From: Candidatus Thorarchaeota archaeon
Lineage (GTDB): Archaea > Asgardarchaeota > Thorarchaeia > Thorarchaeales > Thorarchaeaceae
Direction of reading: 5' to 3'
DNA length: 64,000 bases
NCBI GenBank assembly: GCA_011364985.1
Contig: RDOC01000002.1
Span: 1 to 64,000, forward strand
Shown: piece by piece, positions 24,945 through 34,173 of the stretch
How positions within the stretch are numbered: position 1 is the first letter of the stretch
Layout: the number at the start of each line of letters is the position of its first letter
The notes under the pieces: generated by a model
The model's input: only the letters and a program-made list of their open reading frames with translations
Told to the model about the DNA's origin: nothing
Database searches by the model: none
Made by a program: the position numbers and the translations under genes

Positions 24945-26186
24945 TTAGATCTCGGCATAACCGACAAGACGCCATTTGTTTTCTACCTGGCGTCCGAGTG
25001 CGATACGTTGCCCTTTTTCCGCCGCAACAGGCCGCTTTAGAGATAGCTCAATCTCGTCGCCGTGCAAACGTGTGATAATACCCACGGTGGCAGCTGTTCC
25101 TATGACCATCATCAAAGGCTCATTGAGCCGAAGGTTCTCAACAATTTTTTTTGTTTCCATTCCAACAACACGTTCCATAAGCTTGGGCTTAATCATGAGC
25201 TTGTCAATGATATTTGGCATTTTATTCACTTTGCCAACGACATTCCCAACCAAACGGTCTGCACGAGTCGATGCAGGGTCGAGTCCAGTACCCACACCAA
25301 TTAGCCCACCAGGTCGAGCTTCTTCAAGAGGATTGTTGCTTCCTGATAAAAGACTGGCAATTCTAGCTCTGATTGGCTCAAAGCCCTTGTCACCCTTCGA
25401 ACCAGGAGCGATTTCAATCTCATCGCCCACTTTGAGAACACCACGAACGATAGAGCCACCAACAACGCCACCCTTGAGCTGGTTGGGAGGAGTTCCTGGC
25501 TTGTTTATATCGAAGGATCTAGCAACGAACATCTTTGGTGGTGCATCCTCGTCTCTATGAGGGGTGGGTATAACTTCCTCGATTCGTTGAATCAACAAGT
25601 CAGTGTTTGCACCAAAGACCGCAGAAACAGGAATGATCGGAGCGTTCTCTGCGGTGGTTCCCTTCACAAAATCCTGAATCTGTTTGTAATGTTTAAGAGC
25701 CTCTTCCTTTGACACTAGTTCAATCTTGTTTTGGACAATGATAAGGTTCTTCACGCCAACAATTTCCAGTGCACGAAGATGTTCCGATGTCTGGGGCATG
25801 GGGCAAGGCTCATTGGCTGCAATAACCAATATTGCACCATCCATTATACTTGCTCCGCTCAGACAAGTTGCCATAAGTGATTCATGACCAGGACTATCAA
25901 CGAAGGAGATCTCACGAAGCACCTCAAGGGACCCTCCACACTTAGGACATTTATTCTCTCTTGCCAAATACGACGTGGTGTAACAATCGGGTTCTGGACA
26001 TTTCGTACATTTGAAAAGAGTCGTAGCAGCATAGCCCAGTCTAATGGAGATACCCCTTCTCACCTCGTCCGAGTGTCTATCTGTCCACTCTCCCGTTAGA
26101 TATTCTACCAGAGTGGTCTTCCCATGGTCAACATGACCGAGGGTGCCAATACTAACTTCGGATTGTCCTTCGTACTTTTTAGTCAC
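24945..26186 (-). CDS. eif2g: Translation initiation factor aIF2 subunit gamma
   Basis: About 413 residues from GTG 26186, chosen because GGAAGTGA lies seven bases upstream; the frame continues to 26264. G1 GHVDHGKTTL, a zinc knuckle (CTKCPEPDC and CPKCG), G3 DSPGHE, G4 NKIE. aIF2-gamma carries initiator Met-tRNA to the 30S subunit, and the initiator tRNA itself is in this window at 19056. The gene lies downstream of rps6e and upstream of the PIN/rpo7 block. Confidence 0.95.
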   Translation of the reverse strand: MTKKYEGQSEVSIGTLGHVDHGKTTLVEYLTGEWTDRHSDEVRRGISIRLGYAATTLFKCTKCPEPDCYTTSYLARENKCPKCGGSLEVLREISFVDSPGHESLMATCLSGASIMDGAILVIAANEPCPMPQTSEHLRALEIVGVKNLIIVQNKIELVSKEEALKHYKQIQDFVKGTTAENAPIIPVSAVFGANTDLLIQRIEEVIPTPHRDEDAPPKMFVARSFDINKPGTPPNQLKGGVVGGSIVRGVLKVGDEIEIAPGSKGDKGFEPIRARIASLLSGSNNPLEEARPGGLIGVGTGLDPASTRADRLVGNVVGKVNKMPNIIDKLMIKPKLMERVVGMETKKIVENLRLNEPLMMVIGTAATVGIITRLHGDEIELSLKRPVAAEKGQRIALGRQVENKWRLVGYAEI

Positions 26187-26303
26187 CGAGTTGTCACTTC
26201 CAAGGTCCAATAGTGATTCGCACAATAAAGCCAACTGAATCATATTTATGAAGACTGTGGTCAAGTCAGAAGATGCTGTGTAGGTGGAGAAGCTTGGGGT
26301 GGT

Positions 26304-26687
26304 CTAGGCTTCCTTCAATACCAGTTCTTCTAAGGGTGCACTTCCTCTCTCTTCGATACGCACATTTACTTGGGATATATCTGGACTCAATTCTCGACCA
26401 CGAACCGTCTTCCTTCGGGCTATTCCTCTCCGCTTCGGGCGAAAACCAGGTGGGCCACGAACTAAAATACGCTTCTTGCCGCTCCCGTGTACATCTGGAC
26501 GAACTGGAAAACCAGAAGAGTCACTACCCCCAGTAATCCTTAGCTTATATCCTGGTAGGCCCATCGCATCACCTTCCACTACATCCCCGACACTCTTTCC
26601 TACTAATGCATTGGTCTTTGCATCATCTAGTTCGTACTGGATGGCTTTACCATTTTCTGGATCAGATATTACTAATTTGAATGGCAA
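26304..26687 (-). CDS. rps6e: 30S ribosomal protein eS6
   Basis: 127 residues: FKLVISDPENGKAIQYEL, GDAMGLPGYKLRITGGSDSSGFPVRPDVHG, RRGIARRKTVRGRELSPDISQVNV. This is standard archaeal eS6 sequence. It is the gene upstream of aIF2-gamma, as in most archaea. Both genes face left. Confidence 0.96.
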   Translation of the reverse strand: MPFKLVISDPENGKAIQYELDDAKTNALVGKSVGDVVEGDAMGLPGYKLRITGGSDSSGFPVRPDVHGSGKKRILVRGPPGFRPKRRGIARRKTVRGRELSPDISQVNVRIEERGSAPLEELVLKEA

Positions 26688-26865
26688 CTGACAAATCGCC
26701 TACCTAGAGTCGTAAAGAGAATCCTTGATGCGGACTCTGGCGGTACGCAAATGACATCACTTTATGAGGATTGTGGTCGGGCAGATGGATTCAATCTCTC
26801 TTCGGTACACTACATAAGCATTATAACACTGAAAGTTTGTGACGCACTAACCACCGAAGGCAGAG

Positions 26866-28044
26866 ATGCACGTAATAATGGATACACTTACTCTTATCTT
26901 CACAATTGTCATCGTTTGGACCACGATTTACATAGTTTCTCAGGCTATTGGCCTTGAGAAACTGAACGAAAAGGGAGTGGATGCAGGAACTCCATTCTTT
27001 CTCATGTTCAAGACAGAGAGACTCAATTCATTTCTTACCAGAGCTGGAAAACGATTTCCCAAGCTGTTTTGGAATATCGGGATTGTAGTGGCTTTCATTG
27101 GTATGGCACTTGGATTCTATATCTTCACAGATAATCTTCTGAAGTTATTCTTCGCACCCGTTGAGGCAGGAGGTGTAGTTCCCATTATTCCCGGCATTAC
27201 AATCACTGGGTTGCCCCTATTTTACATGATGATAGGTCTAGGAATTACGCTTATCACACATGAGTTTGCACACGGTATGGCTGCGTCGAAGGACGATATT
27301 CCAGTGAAGAGTTCTGGACTTCTCTTCTTCTTCCTCTTGTTCGGTGGCTTTGTTGAACCGGACGAGGAAGTGTATGAGAAGAAAGCAACATCAAAACAGA
27401 GAATGCGACTTCTCGCCGCGGGGTCATATGCTAATCTCATAGCAGCTGTCTTTCTGCTTCTTATAATCATGAATTTCAATCCCATAATGTCGGTTGCATT
27501 TAACCAACCAAGTGGAGCATTCATCTATGAAACGGAAACAGGGACAGCAGGCGGGGCGGCTCTAGAGTTTGGCGATGTCATTATAGGACTAAATGACACA
27601 GTCATCGAATCGTGGGCTGATGTGGGCGAGTTCATGTCTACTGCCCCTGTAGGTGCTCAGGTTACAATTGAAACACTGGATGGGTCTGTGATAGTGATCT
27701 TGGGCCAACATCCGGACAACGCGTCAAGAGGGTATATTGGAGTATTTGGGGCAGATTATTGGGAACCGAAGCCGGGTTGGAACTTGTTTCTGAGTCCGTT
27801 GTACGTTTTTCACCTTCAGCAGACCCTGTTCTGGACATGGATAATCTTGGTTTCGGTGGGCCTGTTTAATCTTCTACCCATACCCCTATTCGATGGCGAC
27901 AAGATACTTAGAGAATCACTTCGCCTGACTGTAAAGGATGAGAGAAAGATCCAATATATCATGTGGCCAGCAAGGATTATTGCCGTGTCAATAGTAGTTC
28001 TCAGTATTGGTTTGAGCCTTTATCTTGGAAAAGGGCTTTTCTGA
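26866..28044 (+). CDS. Site-2 (M50) membrane metalloprotease
   Basis: 392 residues, multi-pass. HEFAHG (zinc-binding HExxH) is in a hydrophobic segment, and LLPIPLFDGDKI carries the third zinc ligand. A PDZ-like domain lies between (YETETGTAGGAALEFGDVIIGL...). It is an intramembrane protease that cleaves membrane-bound regulators. ATG 26866 is chosen after a TATA-like region at about 26810. The substrate is unknown. Confidence 0.88.
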   Translation: MHVIMDTLTLIFTIVIVWTTIYIVSQAIGLEKLNEKGVDAGTPFFLMFKTERLNSFLTRAGKRFPKLFWNIGIVVAFIGMALGFYIFTDNLLKLFFAPVEAGGVVPIIPGITITGLPLFYMMIGLGITLITHEFAHGMAASKDDIPVKSSGLLFFFLLFGGFVEPDEEVYEKKATSKQRMRLLAAGSYANLIAAVFLLLIIMNFNPIMSVAFNQPSGAFIYETETGTAGGAALEFGDVIIGLNDTVIESWADVGEFMSTAPVGAQVTIETLDGSVIVILGQHPDNASRGYIGVFGADYWEPKPGWNLFLSPLYVFHLQQTLFWTWIILVSVGLFNLLPIPLFDGDKILRESLRLTVKDERKIQYIMWPARIIAVSIVVLSIGLSLYLGKGLF

Positions 28045-28157
28045 GAAGACAGTCCACATAGGATTTTATGGACAAGGGCGTCTGAAAACAAGATTGTGGG
28101 AAGTTTGGGCTTCATGGGACCTAAAAAGAACCTGTCATGACTCATGAAAGATGAACA

Positions 28158-28565
28158 ATGATTACTCCACAAATGTCGACTATTCCAGATACACGTGAAC
28201 GGGTTCGAAAAGCAATTACAGACTATCTTGCCATGTTTCTGCCGGGTTCTTGGACAGAGCCCTTGGTCCGGCTGAAGCTGCTTTTACAATCGAATTCCGA
28301 GATTGATTGGGATGCTCTAAAGGGGCATTCCTTGGCGTTCTTTGATGAGCAGAGATTGGCTCAAGATAGAATAGAGTCTCTGGCTCGGATTGAGAGATTC
28401 GTTGATGCCTTTAAGGACTTGTACAAAGTGTTGTCACCTGCAGAATGGCATAAGGCGGTAGATGATATCTTTCAAGCAGCGAATTTCAGAGTATCCAAGG
28501 CAGCTCTTAGTCGCCCAGAGACAAGGTTTCTTGATGAGCGGAAGAAGGAGTCGAGTACAAATTAG
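28158..28565 (+). CDS. Hypothetical protein
   Basis: 135 residues, family not recognised. Almost entirely helical and charged: TRERVRKAITDYLAMFLPG, then DRIESLARIERFVDAFKDLYKV. No membrane segment or signal peptide. It lies between the site-2 protease and the tRNA thiolase with its own upstream spacer. Confidence 0.55.
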   Translation: MITPQMSTIPDTRERVRKAITDYLAMFLPGSWTEPLVRLKLLLQSNSEIDWDALKGHSLAFFDEQRLAQDRIESLARIERFVDAFKDLYKVLSPAEWHKAVDDIFQAANFRVSKAALSRPETRFLDERKKESSTN

Positions 28566-28691
28566 AGTTCTCTTGAGTAGTATATTATCAGTGAAACGAT
28601 ACAAGAAACACAGTTGCCTTGTACCGTTGTAACACCCAGAGAGGAGTCTTTAACAGGCAACTCGTCTTGCTAGCTATGGAGTAGCTAGTAC

Positions 28692-29618
28692 ATGTCCACA
28701 CCATGTTCAAAGTGCGGGAAACCAGCAGTATACCTGAGAAGATACACTATGGAGCAGCTTTGCAAGTCATGTCTTGTTAAGACAACTCAACTTCGGGTTC
28801 AGAAGACCATTAACAAGGGAAAGATGCTTCGTGAAGATGACAGAATAGCTGTGGCCATATCTGGTGGAAAGGATAGCGCAGTGCTCCTTGAGATCCTCGT
28901 TCAGATTGAGAAAGACTATCCTAGAACAGAACTAGCCCCGCTCACGATAGACGAAGGAATAAAGGGATACAGAGACAGGGCTCTTGAAGCTGCGCGTGAA
29001 CTCTGCTCAAAGCTCGATCTCGCACTTGAAGTTAGAACCTTCAAAGATCTTTTTGGACACTCATTGGATTGGATTGTAGAGAACAGAGAAAACTCATCAA
29101 CAGGAGCATGTTCGTACTGTGGTGTTCTGAGAAGACAGGCATTGAATACTGCAGCCCTTGAGATTGAAGCAGATGTTGTAGTGACTGGCCATAATCTTGA
29201 TGATGAAGCCCAGACCGTGGTGATGAATGTGATGCGAGGAGACAGCAGACGCATTGCCCGCACAAATCGGTCTCAAGAATTCCCCATTCCGGGTCTGGTA
29301 CCTCGTGCAAAGCCAATAAAGGAACTTAGTGAAAGAGACATAGTTGCCTATGCTTATTATTTGCATTTGCCTTATCACGATGTGACGTGTCCATACGCAG
29401 AAGAAGCGTATCGGAATGACATCAGGACCTTCTTGAATGAGATGGAACATAAACGGCCTGGAACTCTTCTTGCAATTCTTCGTTCTGGAGATGCCATTGC
29501 AGAGATCTACGAGCTGTTGCCACAAGTAGCCCGAATTCACAAATGCGTAAGCTGCGGTATGCCTACTTCCAAGAAGATCTGCAAGGCATGTTCGTTGCTG
29601 GCGGAGTTTGGGGGCTAG
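28692..29618 (+). CDS. tRNA 2-thiolation enzyme, Ncs6/TtuA-like
   Basis: 308 residues. CSKCGKPAVYLRRYTMEQLCKSC forms an N-terminal zinc site. The PP-loop VAISGGKDSAVLLEIL binds ATP. STGACSYCGVLRR gives catalytic cysteines and GHNLDDEAQTVVMNVMRGD the family motif. A second zinc site, CVSCGMPTSKKICKAC, closes it. It thiolates tRNA uridine using a ubiquitin-like sulfur carrier. It overlaps the nucleotidyltransferase gene by 11 bases. Confidence 0.9.
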   Translation: MSTPCSKCGKPAVYLRRYTMEQLCKSCLVKTTQLRVQKTINKGKMLREDDRIAVAISGGKDSAVLLEILVQIEKDYPRTELAPLTIDEGIKGYRDRALEAARELCSKLDLALEVRTFKDLFGHSLDWIVENRENSSTGACSYCGVLRRQALNTAALEIEADVVVTGHNLDDEAQTVVMNVMRGDSRRIARTNRSQEFPIPGLVPRAKPIKELSERDIVAYAYYLHLPYHDVTCPYAEEAYRNDIRTFLNEMEHKRPGTLLAILRSGDAIAEIYELLPQVARIHKCVSCGMPTSKKICKACSLLAEFGG

Positions 29619-30324
29619 GAAGTTGTCGAAACGGCCGGAACAACTTCATGACACACGGAGTGTAGTATATGATGAAAGCCATTGGAAAGTATTGAGCAAT
29701 CTTAGGAAAAAGGCATTGCAGATCATGAGATTTCTGGAGAACTATGAGATTCAATCCTTTGCTTATGGTTCACTTGCGCGTGGAGACGTTACTGAAGCGT
29801 CGGATATTGACATTGTAATTCCATATCCTGTTTCAAGTTACAGGCTAGAAGTCTGTCTTGGAAAGCAGACATATCGAGAACTCGTTCAAGCTACTCCTTC
29901 AATGATTCTCAAGGGCCATATTCACCTTGAACAAAACATGACGGTGACCTTTCCCTTATTCAAACTCCGTTCAAGAGAAGAGGAGTTTTACAAATGGGGT
30001 GGGAGAATTGGACTTGCGGATATTGAGGAACAGACTCGAGTTCCAGGAGTAGACAAGAGACTGATACTAATTGAGCCCAATGAACAGGGTCATGAAGAGA
30101 AAGGTGTTATTGGATATGAAAGCCAAGTAGCAAGACGACTCGAAGTAAGCCCTGACATTGCTCATGAACGTGTTCGGGTGCTCAGACGACGTGATAGTGT
30201 GGGTAGGACTGGAGTGTATCTTACACGTCCGCTTTCGGAAGAAGAGAGCTTTGAAGCTGTTGCAAAGAGCCTTATGGACAGTGATCCGGCCATCCGACGC
30301 ACAGCTGAAAAACGCCAAGGATAG
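29608..30324 (+). CDS. Nucleotidyltransferase-domain protein
   Basis: 238 residues. The Pol-beta-type motif is clear: FAYGSLARGDVTEASDIDIVI (G-S..D-x-D). The C-terminal half holds an HTH-like region (VARRLEVSPDIAHERVRVLRRRDSVGRTGVYLTRP). It likely transfers a nucleotide onto RNA or protein; the substrate is unknown. It begins inside the thiolase gene and ends 13 bases before the radical SAM gene, so the three form an operon. Confidence 0.78.
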   Translation: MGARKLSKRPEQLHDTRSVVYDESHWKVLSNLRKKALQIMRFLENYEIQSFAYGSLARGDVTEASDIDIVIPYPVSSYRLEVCLGKQTYRELVQATPSMILKGHIHLEQNMTVTFPLFKLRSREEEFYKWGGRIGLADIEEQTRVPGVDKRLILIEPNEQGHEEKGVIGYESQVARRLEVSPDIAHERVRVLRRRDSVGRTGVYLTRPLSEEESFEAVAKSLMDSDPAIRRTAEKRQG

Positions 30325-30337
30325 GTGAACGGCAAGA

Positions 30338-31453
30338 TTGGTTCGTTCTATCAAGAAACTTGATGAGGACTCCTTGATTATAGGTCAATTGCCAACTGGA
30401 TGCAGATATTGTACAAGAGGCGCAAAACTGATTCTGTTTGTCACTGGTCTCTGTGATAGCAGGTGTTTCTATTGCCCACTCTCTGAAGAAAAGGCTAACA
30501 AAGACGTGGTCTTCGCAGATGAAATGCCAGTCATGACAGACAAAGATATTCTTCTTGAAGCAGATGCCATTAATGCAGAAGGGGCAGGGTTGACTGGGGG
30601 AGATCCTCTATGTAGACCTGAACGAACTGTTGATTTCATCAGAATGTTGAAGTCGCACTATGACCACGCCTTTCACATTCATCTCTATACTAGTCAGTCT
30701 TCCGCTTCAAAGAGTGTGCTCTCACAGTTGGCAGACGCCGGGCTTGATGAGATACGATTCCATCCCCAGAGTAAGAATTGGGATGGTTTGGAACGTAGCT
30801 TGGACCTTGGGATGGAAGTGGGTATTGAAGTCCCTGCTATGCCAAGTCGTATCAATGATCTGAAGAATGTTGCAGCCAGAGCAGAGAAGATTGGGGTCTC
30901 CTTTCTCAACATAAACGAGCTTGAGAGCAGTGAAACCAACTTTGCACATTTGGTTTCTCTGGGAATGAAGCTTCGAAATACTGCGACATCTGCTATTGAA
31001 GGAAGTGCCGAAACCGCATTTGAAGCCATGCAATGGGCTGCCAACAATCTTGAGCATCTATCAATTCATTATTGCTCTTCTCGTTTCAAGGATGCTGTCC
31101 AATTGCGCAATAGGCTCTCCAGACGACTTGATAATGTCATTCGGAAGTTTGAAGAACGGGATGAATCTGACCCCCTTCTAATCCTAGGAGTAATTCGAGC
31201 GCCCTATGGGAAGAAACTAACTGCTAAGAAGCTTGAAGATATCGCAAGTACTCTCTCCAAGTCTTTTGATGTTCCATCAGATTTGATGAGTGTTGATTAT
31301 TCCCGAATGAGAATCGAAATTGCGGGATGGATTCTGGAAGAAATCGCTAGTGAACTAAGAAATGTTCTTCAAGATGGAGAGAACTTGGAAATAGGAACTG
31401 CATTGGAGTATCCATCGTGGGACCGATTACAGGTACTCTTTGAACCTTTGTAG
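30338..31453 (+). CDS. Radical SAM protein (COG2108-like)
   Basis: 371 residues. The cluster motif is VTGLCDSRCFYCPLSEEK (CxxxCxxC). TGGDPLCRPERT gives the GGD/SAM site, and FHIHLYTSQSS follows. The C-terminal 150 residues form an extra domain with SIHYCSSRFKDAVQLRNRL. It matches archaeal COG2108 proteins, whose reaction is not established. Last gene of the thiolase/nucleotidyltransferase set and convergent with pelota. Confidence 0.82.
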   Translation: MVRSIKKLDEDSLIIGQLPTGCRYCTRGAKLILFVTGLCDSRCFYCPLSEEKANKDVVFADEMPVMTDKDILLEADAINAEGAGLTGGDPLCRPERTVDFIRMLKSHYDHAFHIHLYTSQSSASKSVLSQLADAGLDEIRFHPQSKNWDGLERSLDLGMEVGIEVPAMPSRINDLKNVAARAEKIGVSFLNINELESSETNFAHLVSLGMKLRNTATSAIEGSAETAFEAMQWAANNLEHLSIHYCSSRFKDAVQLRNRLSRRLDNVIRKFEERDESDPLLILGVIRAPYGKKLTAKKLEDIASTLSKSFDVPSDLMSVDYSRMRIEIAGWILEEIASELRNVLQDGENLEIGTALEYPSWDRLQVLFEPL

Positions 31454-31456
31454 CAT

Positions 31457-32545
31457 CTATCTTGTGATTTTGAAACGAAGAAGAGCAGCAATACCGCCAA
31501 GGCTCTGGAGCTGGTCACCAGCAGGATGATCAGAGGAAACAATATGAAAAGCACCTCGAGCCTTCTCGGTATCACGAATCAGTGCATCTAACCATCTTCG
31601 CTGGCTATCATCTTCCTCTCGCAGTTTTATATCGGTAATCAGCAGATTCTCTACTGCACCATACTGAACAGCCTGCGCTACTTCCTTGTCCCCGTAGGCT
31701 CCAAGGCCGTCACCCTTTGCGATATGCTCGATTATTTGAGAGATTAGCTGCGTTTCAGTTTCAATCTTCAGATTTTCTACAACCTTTGAAATAATTCCGC
31801 GAAATAGAATCTCCTTTGCCCCGGGAATGCCAATGGAATTCGTACTCTCTGCAACAGTCGGAGGCATGTTCTTTATTCCAGCCTTCTTCAGCTGCTCAAT
31901 GAAGTGGTCCTTCACAAAACCAGGGCCGGCTACAATAATCAATGCGATTTCATTCTGTTCTAGCTGAGAATAAATTGCAAGATTAACATCACTGAAGAAT
32001 TCGTTCATTGTAGCATCGTAGGATTTCTGGTCACCTCTCTTTCTGGATATGCTGGTACGTATGCGTGTGGCCTCTTTGATTCCAAAGTCTGCAACTAGAA
32101 ACAGCTCAGCAGTTCCGTCCTCAATAGTGACAAGAAGACAGACCGGTCTCAATCCAGCTTTTTGTGCCTCTTCCAGCCTAGTAAGAAGATACTTCGGCCA
32201 ATGCTCCTTAATTATGGTAAGTGTATTGCCTACTTCTACGTTGAAGGTATGATATGCCCCTATATTCACCAAGTCACTCGGTCCTTCCTTAATTATGCCT
32301 TTGATTCGTACTCGGTTTGAAAAGGCATGAAATGATACATCGTCCACCTGAAGAATAAGTGTCATTGGTTTTCGAACGCTCTCTTGTTTGCGGCTATCCT
32401 CATCACCCACTTTGACTCGCCGTGTTGTTCTGGATACTACAATATCACCAGGGCTGACAACGTTGTACAGGTGCCAAAGGTCATCTAATACTTCGATTTT
32501 TAGTGATATTTTTCCCTCTTTTAGAACCCGTTTAAGTATCTTCAA
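31457..32545 (-). CDS. pelA: mRNA surveillance protein Pelota
   Basis: 362 residues with the three Pelota domains: an Lsm-like N-terminal domain (LWHLYNVVSPGDIVVSRTTRRV), a central eRF1-like domain (LIIVAGPGFVKDHFIEQL, lacking a GGQ loop) and a C-terminal domain (AVQYGAVENLLITD). It works with aEF1-alpha and ABCE1 in rescuing stalled ribosomes. It lies directly after the Lon-type ATPase gene, 27 bases downstream. Confidence 0.94.
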   Translation of the reverse strand: MKILKRVLKEGKISLKIEVLDDLWHLYNVVSPGDIVVSRTTRRVKVGDEDSRKQESVRKPMTLILQVDDVSFHAFSNRVRIKGIIKEGPSDLVNIGAYHTFNVEVGNTLTIIKEHWPKYLLTRLEEAQKAGLRPVCLLVTIEDGTAELFLVADFGIKEATRIRTSISRKRGDQKSYDATMNEFFSDVNLAIYSQLEQNEIALIIVAGPGFVKDHFIEQLKKAGIKNMPPTVAESTNSIGIPGAKEILFRGIISKVVENLKIETETQLISQIIEHIAKGDGLGAYGDKEVAQAVQYGAVENLLITDIKLREEDDSQRRWLDALIRDTEKARGAFHIVSSDHPAGDQLQSLGGIAALLRFKITR

Positions 32546-32572
32546 GATGACATCACACCAAGAAAGCTCTGC

Positions 32573-34042
32573 TTAGAAGAAATAGTCTTCGTACCTACTA
32601 TGTTCTTTGTTCGGATTGGTATTTCTTGGATGTCGTGACTCCAACAAGGTTAGGCCTTGACTCAAAGCCTCGGCTTTCTTTACATGAGAGTTCTCAACAA
32701 GATTGTGCCCATCTTGAACAGCCAGATCGCCCGAGATACGAATGATTCCACCTAGTTCTCGTAGTCTAAGTGTGAAAGCATTATGTTGGCCATCAATCCT
32801 TCTCGCAATGTCTTTGGCAATCTCAAGCACGGAGAGAACAGCTTCAGAGCTAAGGTGGGGAATTCGTCTATCTTCTATTACTGTCTGTGCAATAAATCGA
32901 ACAAGATTGTTCGCGTTTTGTGGCGTCTTTGGCATCCAGTGATTGAGCATTATCTCATACCCATAGCCGCGAATACGGGAGCGCAGAGGAGGCAAGATAA
33001 ACTTCAAGTCCTCCATGTTACAGGAAGCAAAGAGAAGAAAGTCACAAGGTACATCATCCACACGAATTGCTGCTCCAGAGCTTGTAGGGTTGTGCCCAGA
33101 TATCGGATACTTTCGCTCCTGCATCGCAGTGAGCAAGTACTTCTGAAGAATACCGAGTGCAGCAATCTCATCGACATAGAGTATTCCCTCATGTGCTTCA
33201 TGAATAGCACCTGGTATGACTCTCATGTGTGGTGCGATGCCAATGTCATCTGCCCCTCCATAGGGATCGTGACGCACATCGCCGAGAAGCTCTGTAGAAC
33301 TTGTTCCACTTACTCTAACAAATCTTGACGAATCATACGAAACGAGAACATTCATGGAGCTGTGTGAGTGTGTGAGTGCTTCAGCTTCGTTGTGGTCAAG
33401 AGGAGTTCGTAGAACCCGGATATTGTCAAGGCCCTCCCTGCGATAAGTGACTTTGAATGGATGGCCATCCAAATCTTCAATATACCAATCTTCTAGCAGG
33501 GCTGCCTCACTGGCAATATTGAACACACGAAGAAGACCAGAGTAAGATTTGTATTGCTGATAGCTTTCATAGCTTCTGTCACTTCGCTTAGGAGAGTCGC
33601 ATTCAATGCAAAGCTCTTGACTAGGTAGGGACAGACTATTACAGATTGGACACCGATATCCCATTCTTACTGCAATATCGAAGGGTAAGTCATCAGGCCG
33701 AACGTATTCATCAATGGTGTTCAAAGCATAGGGATTCGGGATGTCGTTCTTTTCTGTCCTTCGAACAAGTACCTTTGGTCGACTATCCTGTTCCAGATTA
33801 GGGAGAATGACAATTTCGGTTTCGGGTTCTGGCAGAAGAGAGAATGCAGCACTGGCAAGCATTGATTTCCCAATTCCAGGTTCTCCGCAGAGTAATACAT
33901 GTCTTCTCTGTGTGATAGCCGAACGAACTAGAGTAACCGCATGATCTTGACCGATTATCCTCTGAAACGGGTCATTGGTAGTGCATATTTCTGCCGTTGA
34001 TTCCCTACCTTCTAAAATCCAAGCAAGATCATCGAGTTTCAA
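32573..34042 (-). CDS. Lon-type AAA+ ATPase lacking the protease domain
   Basis: 489 residues. N-terminal Walker A GEPGIGKSMLAS, Walker B GILYVDEIAAL, a sensor/arginine region LRSRIRGYGYEIM. These match archaeal LonB and related AAA+ ATPases. The chain ends SRHPRNTNPNKEH...YEDYFF, with no Ser-Lys protease domain after the ATPase. Where LonB has a membrane insert, this protein has a zinc-ribbon-like CPICNSLSLPSQELCIEC. It may be a remodelling ATPase or a subunit. Pelota lies 27 bases downstream and dnaG about 130 bases upstream, all on the minus strand. Confidence 0.8.
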   Translation of the reverse strand: MKLDDLAWILEGRESTAEICTTNDPFQRIIGQDHAVTLVRSAITQRRHVLLCGEPGIGKSMLASAAFSLLPEPETEIVILPNLEQDSRPKVLVRRTEKNDIPNPYALNTIDEYVRPDDLPFDIAVRMGYRCPICNSLSLPSQELCIECDSPKRSDRSYESYQQYKSYSGLLRVFNIASEAALLEDWYIEDLDGHPFKVTYRREGLDNIRVLRTPLDHNEAEALTHSHSSMNVLVSYDSSRFVRVSGTSSTELLGDVRHDPYGGADDIGIAPHMRVIPGAIHEAHEGILYVDEIAALGILQKYLLTAMQERKYPISGHNPTSSGAAIRVDDVPCDFLLFASCNMEDLKFILPPLRSRIRGYGYEIMLNHWMPKTPQNANNLVRFIAQTVIEDRRIPHLSSEAVLSVLEIAKDIARRIDGQHNAFTLRLRELGGIIRISGDLAVQDGHNLVENSHVKKAEALSQGLTLLESRHPRNTNPNKEHSRYEDYFF

Positions 34043-34173
34043 GTCTCACACGTCACTTGGAGATGGAAGTCTGGAGCAAAATCATAACTGTGAGTATTAC
34101 TCGACAAGATGGCGAATGAACTAAGGGATGAAATAATGGAAACCGGCCTATCTTTCATTAGAATTGGTCGGAA

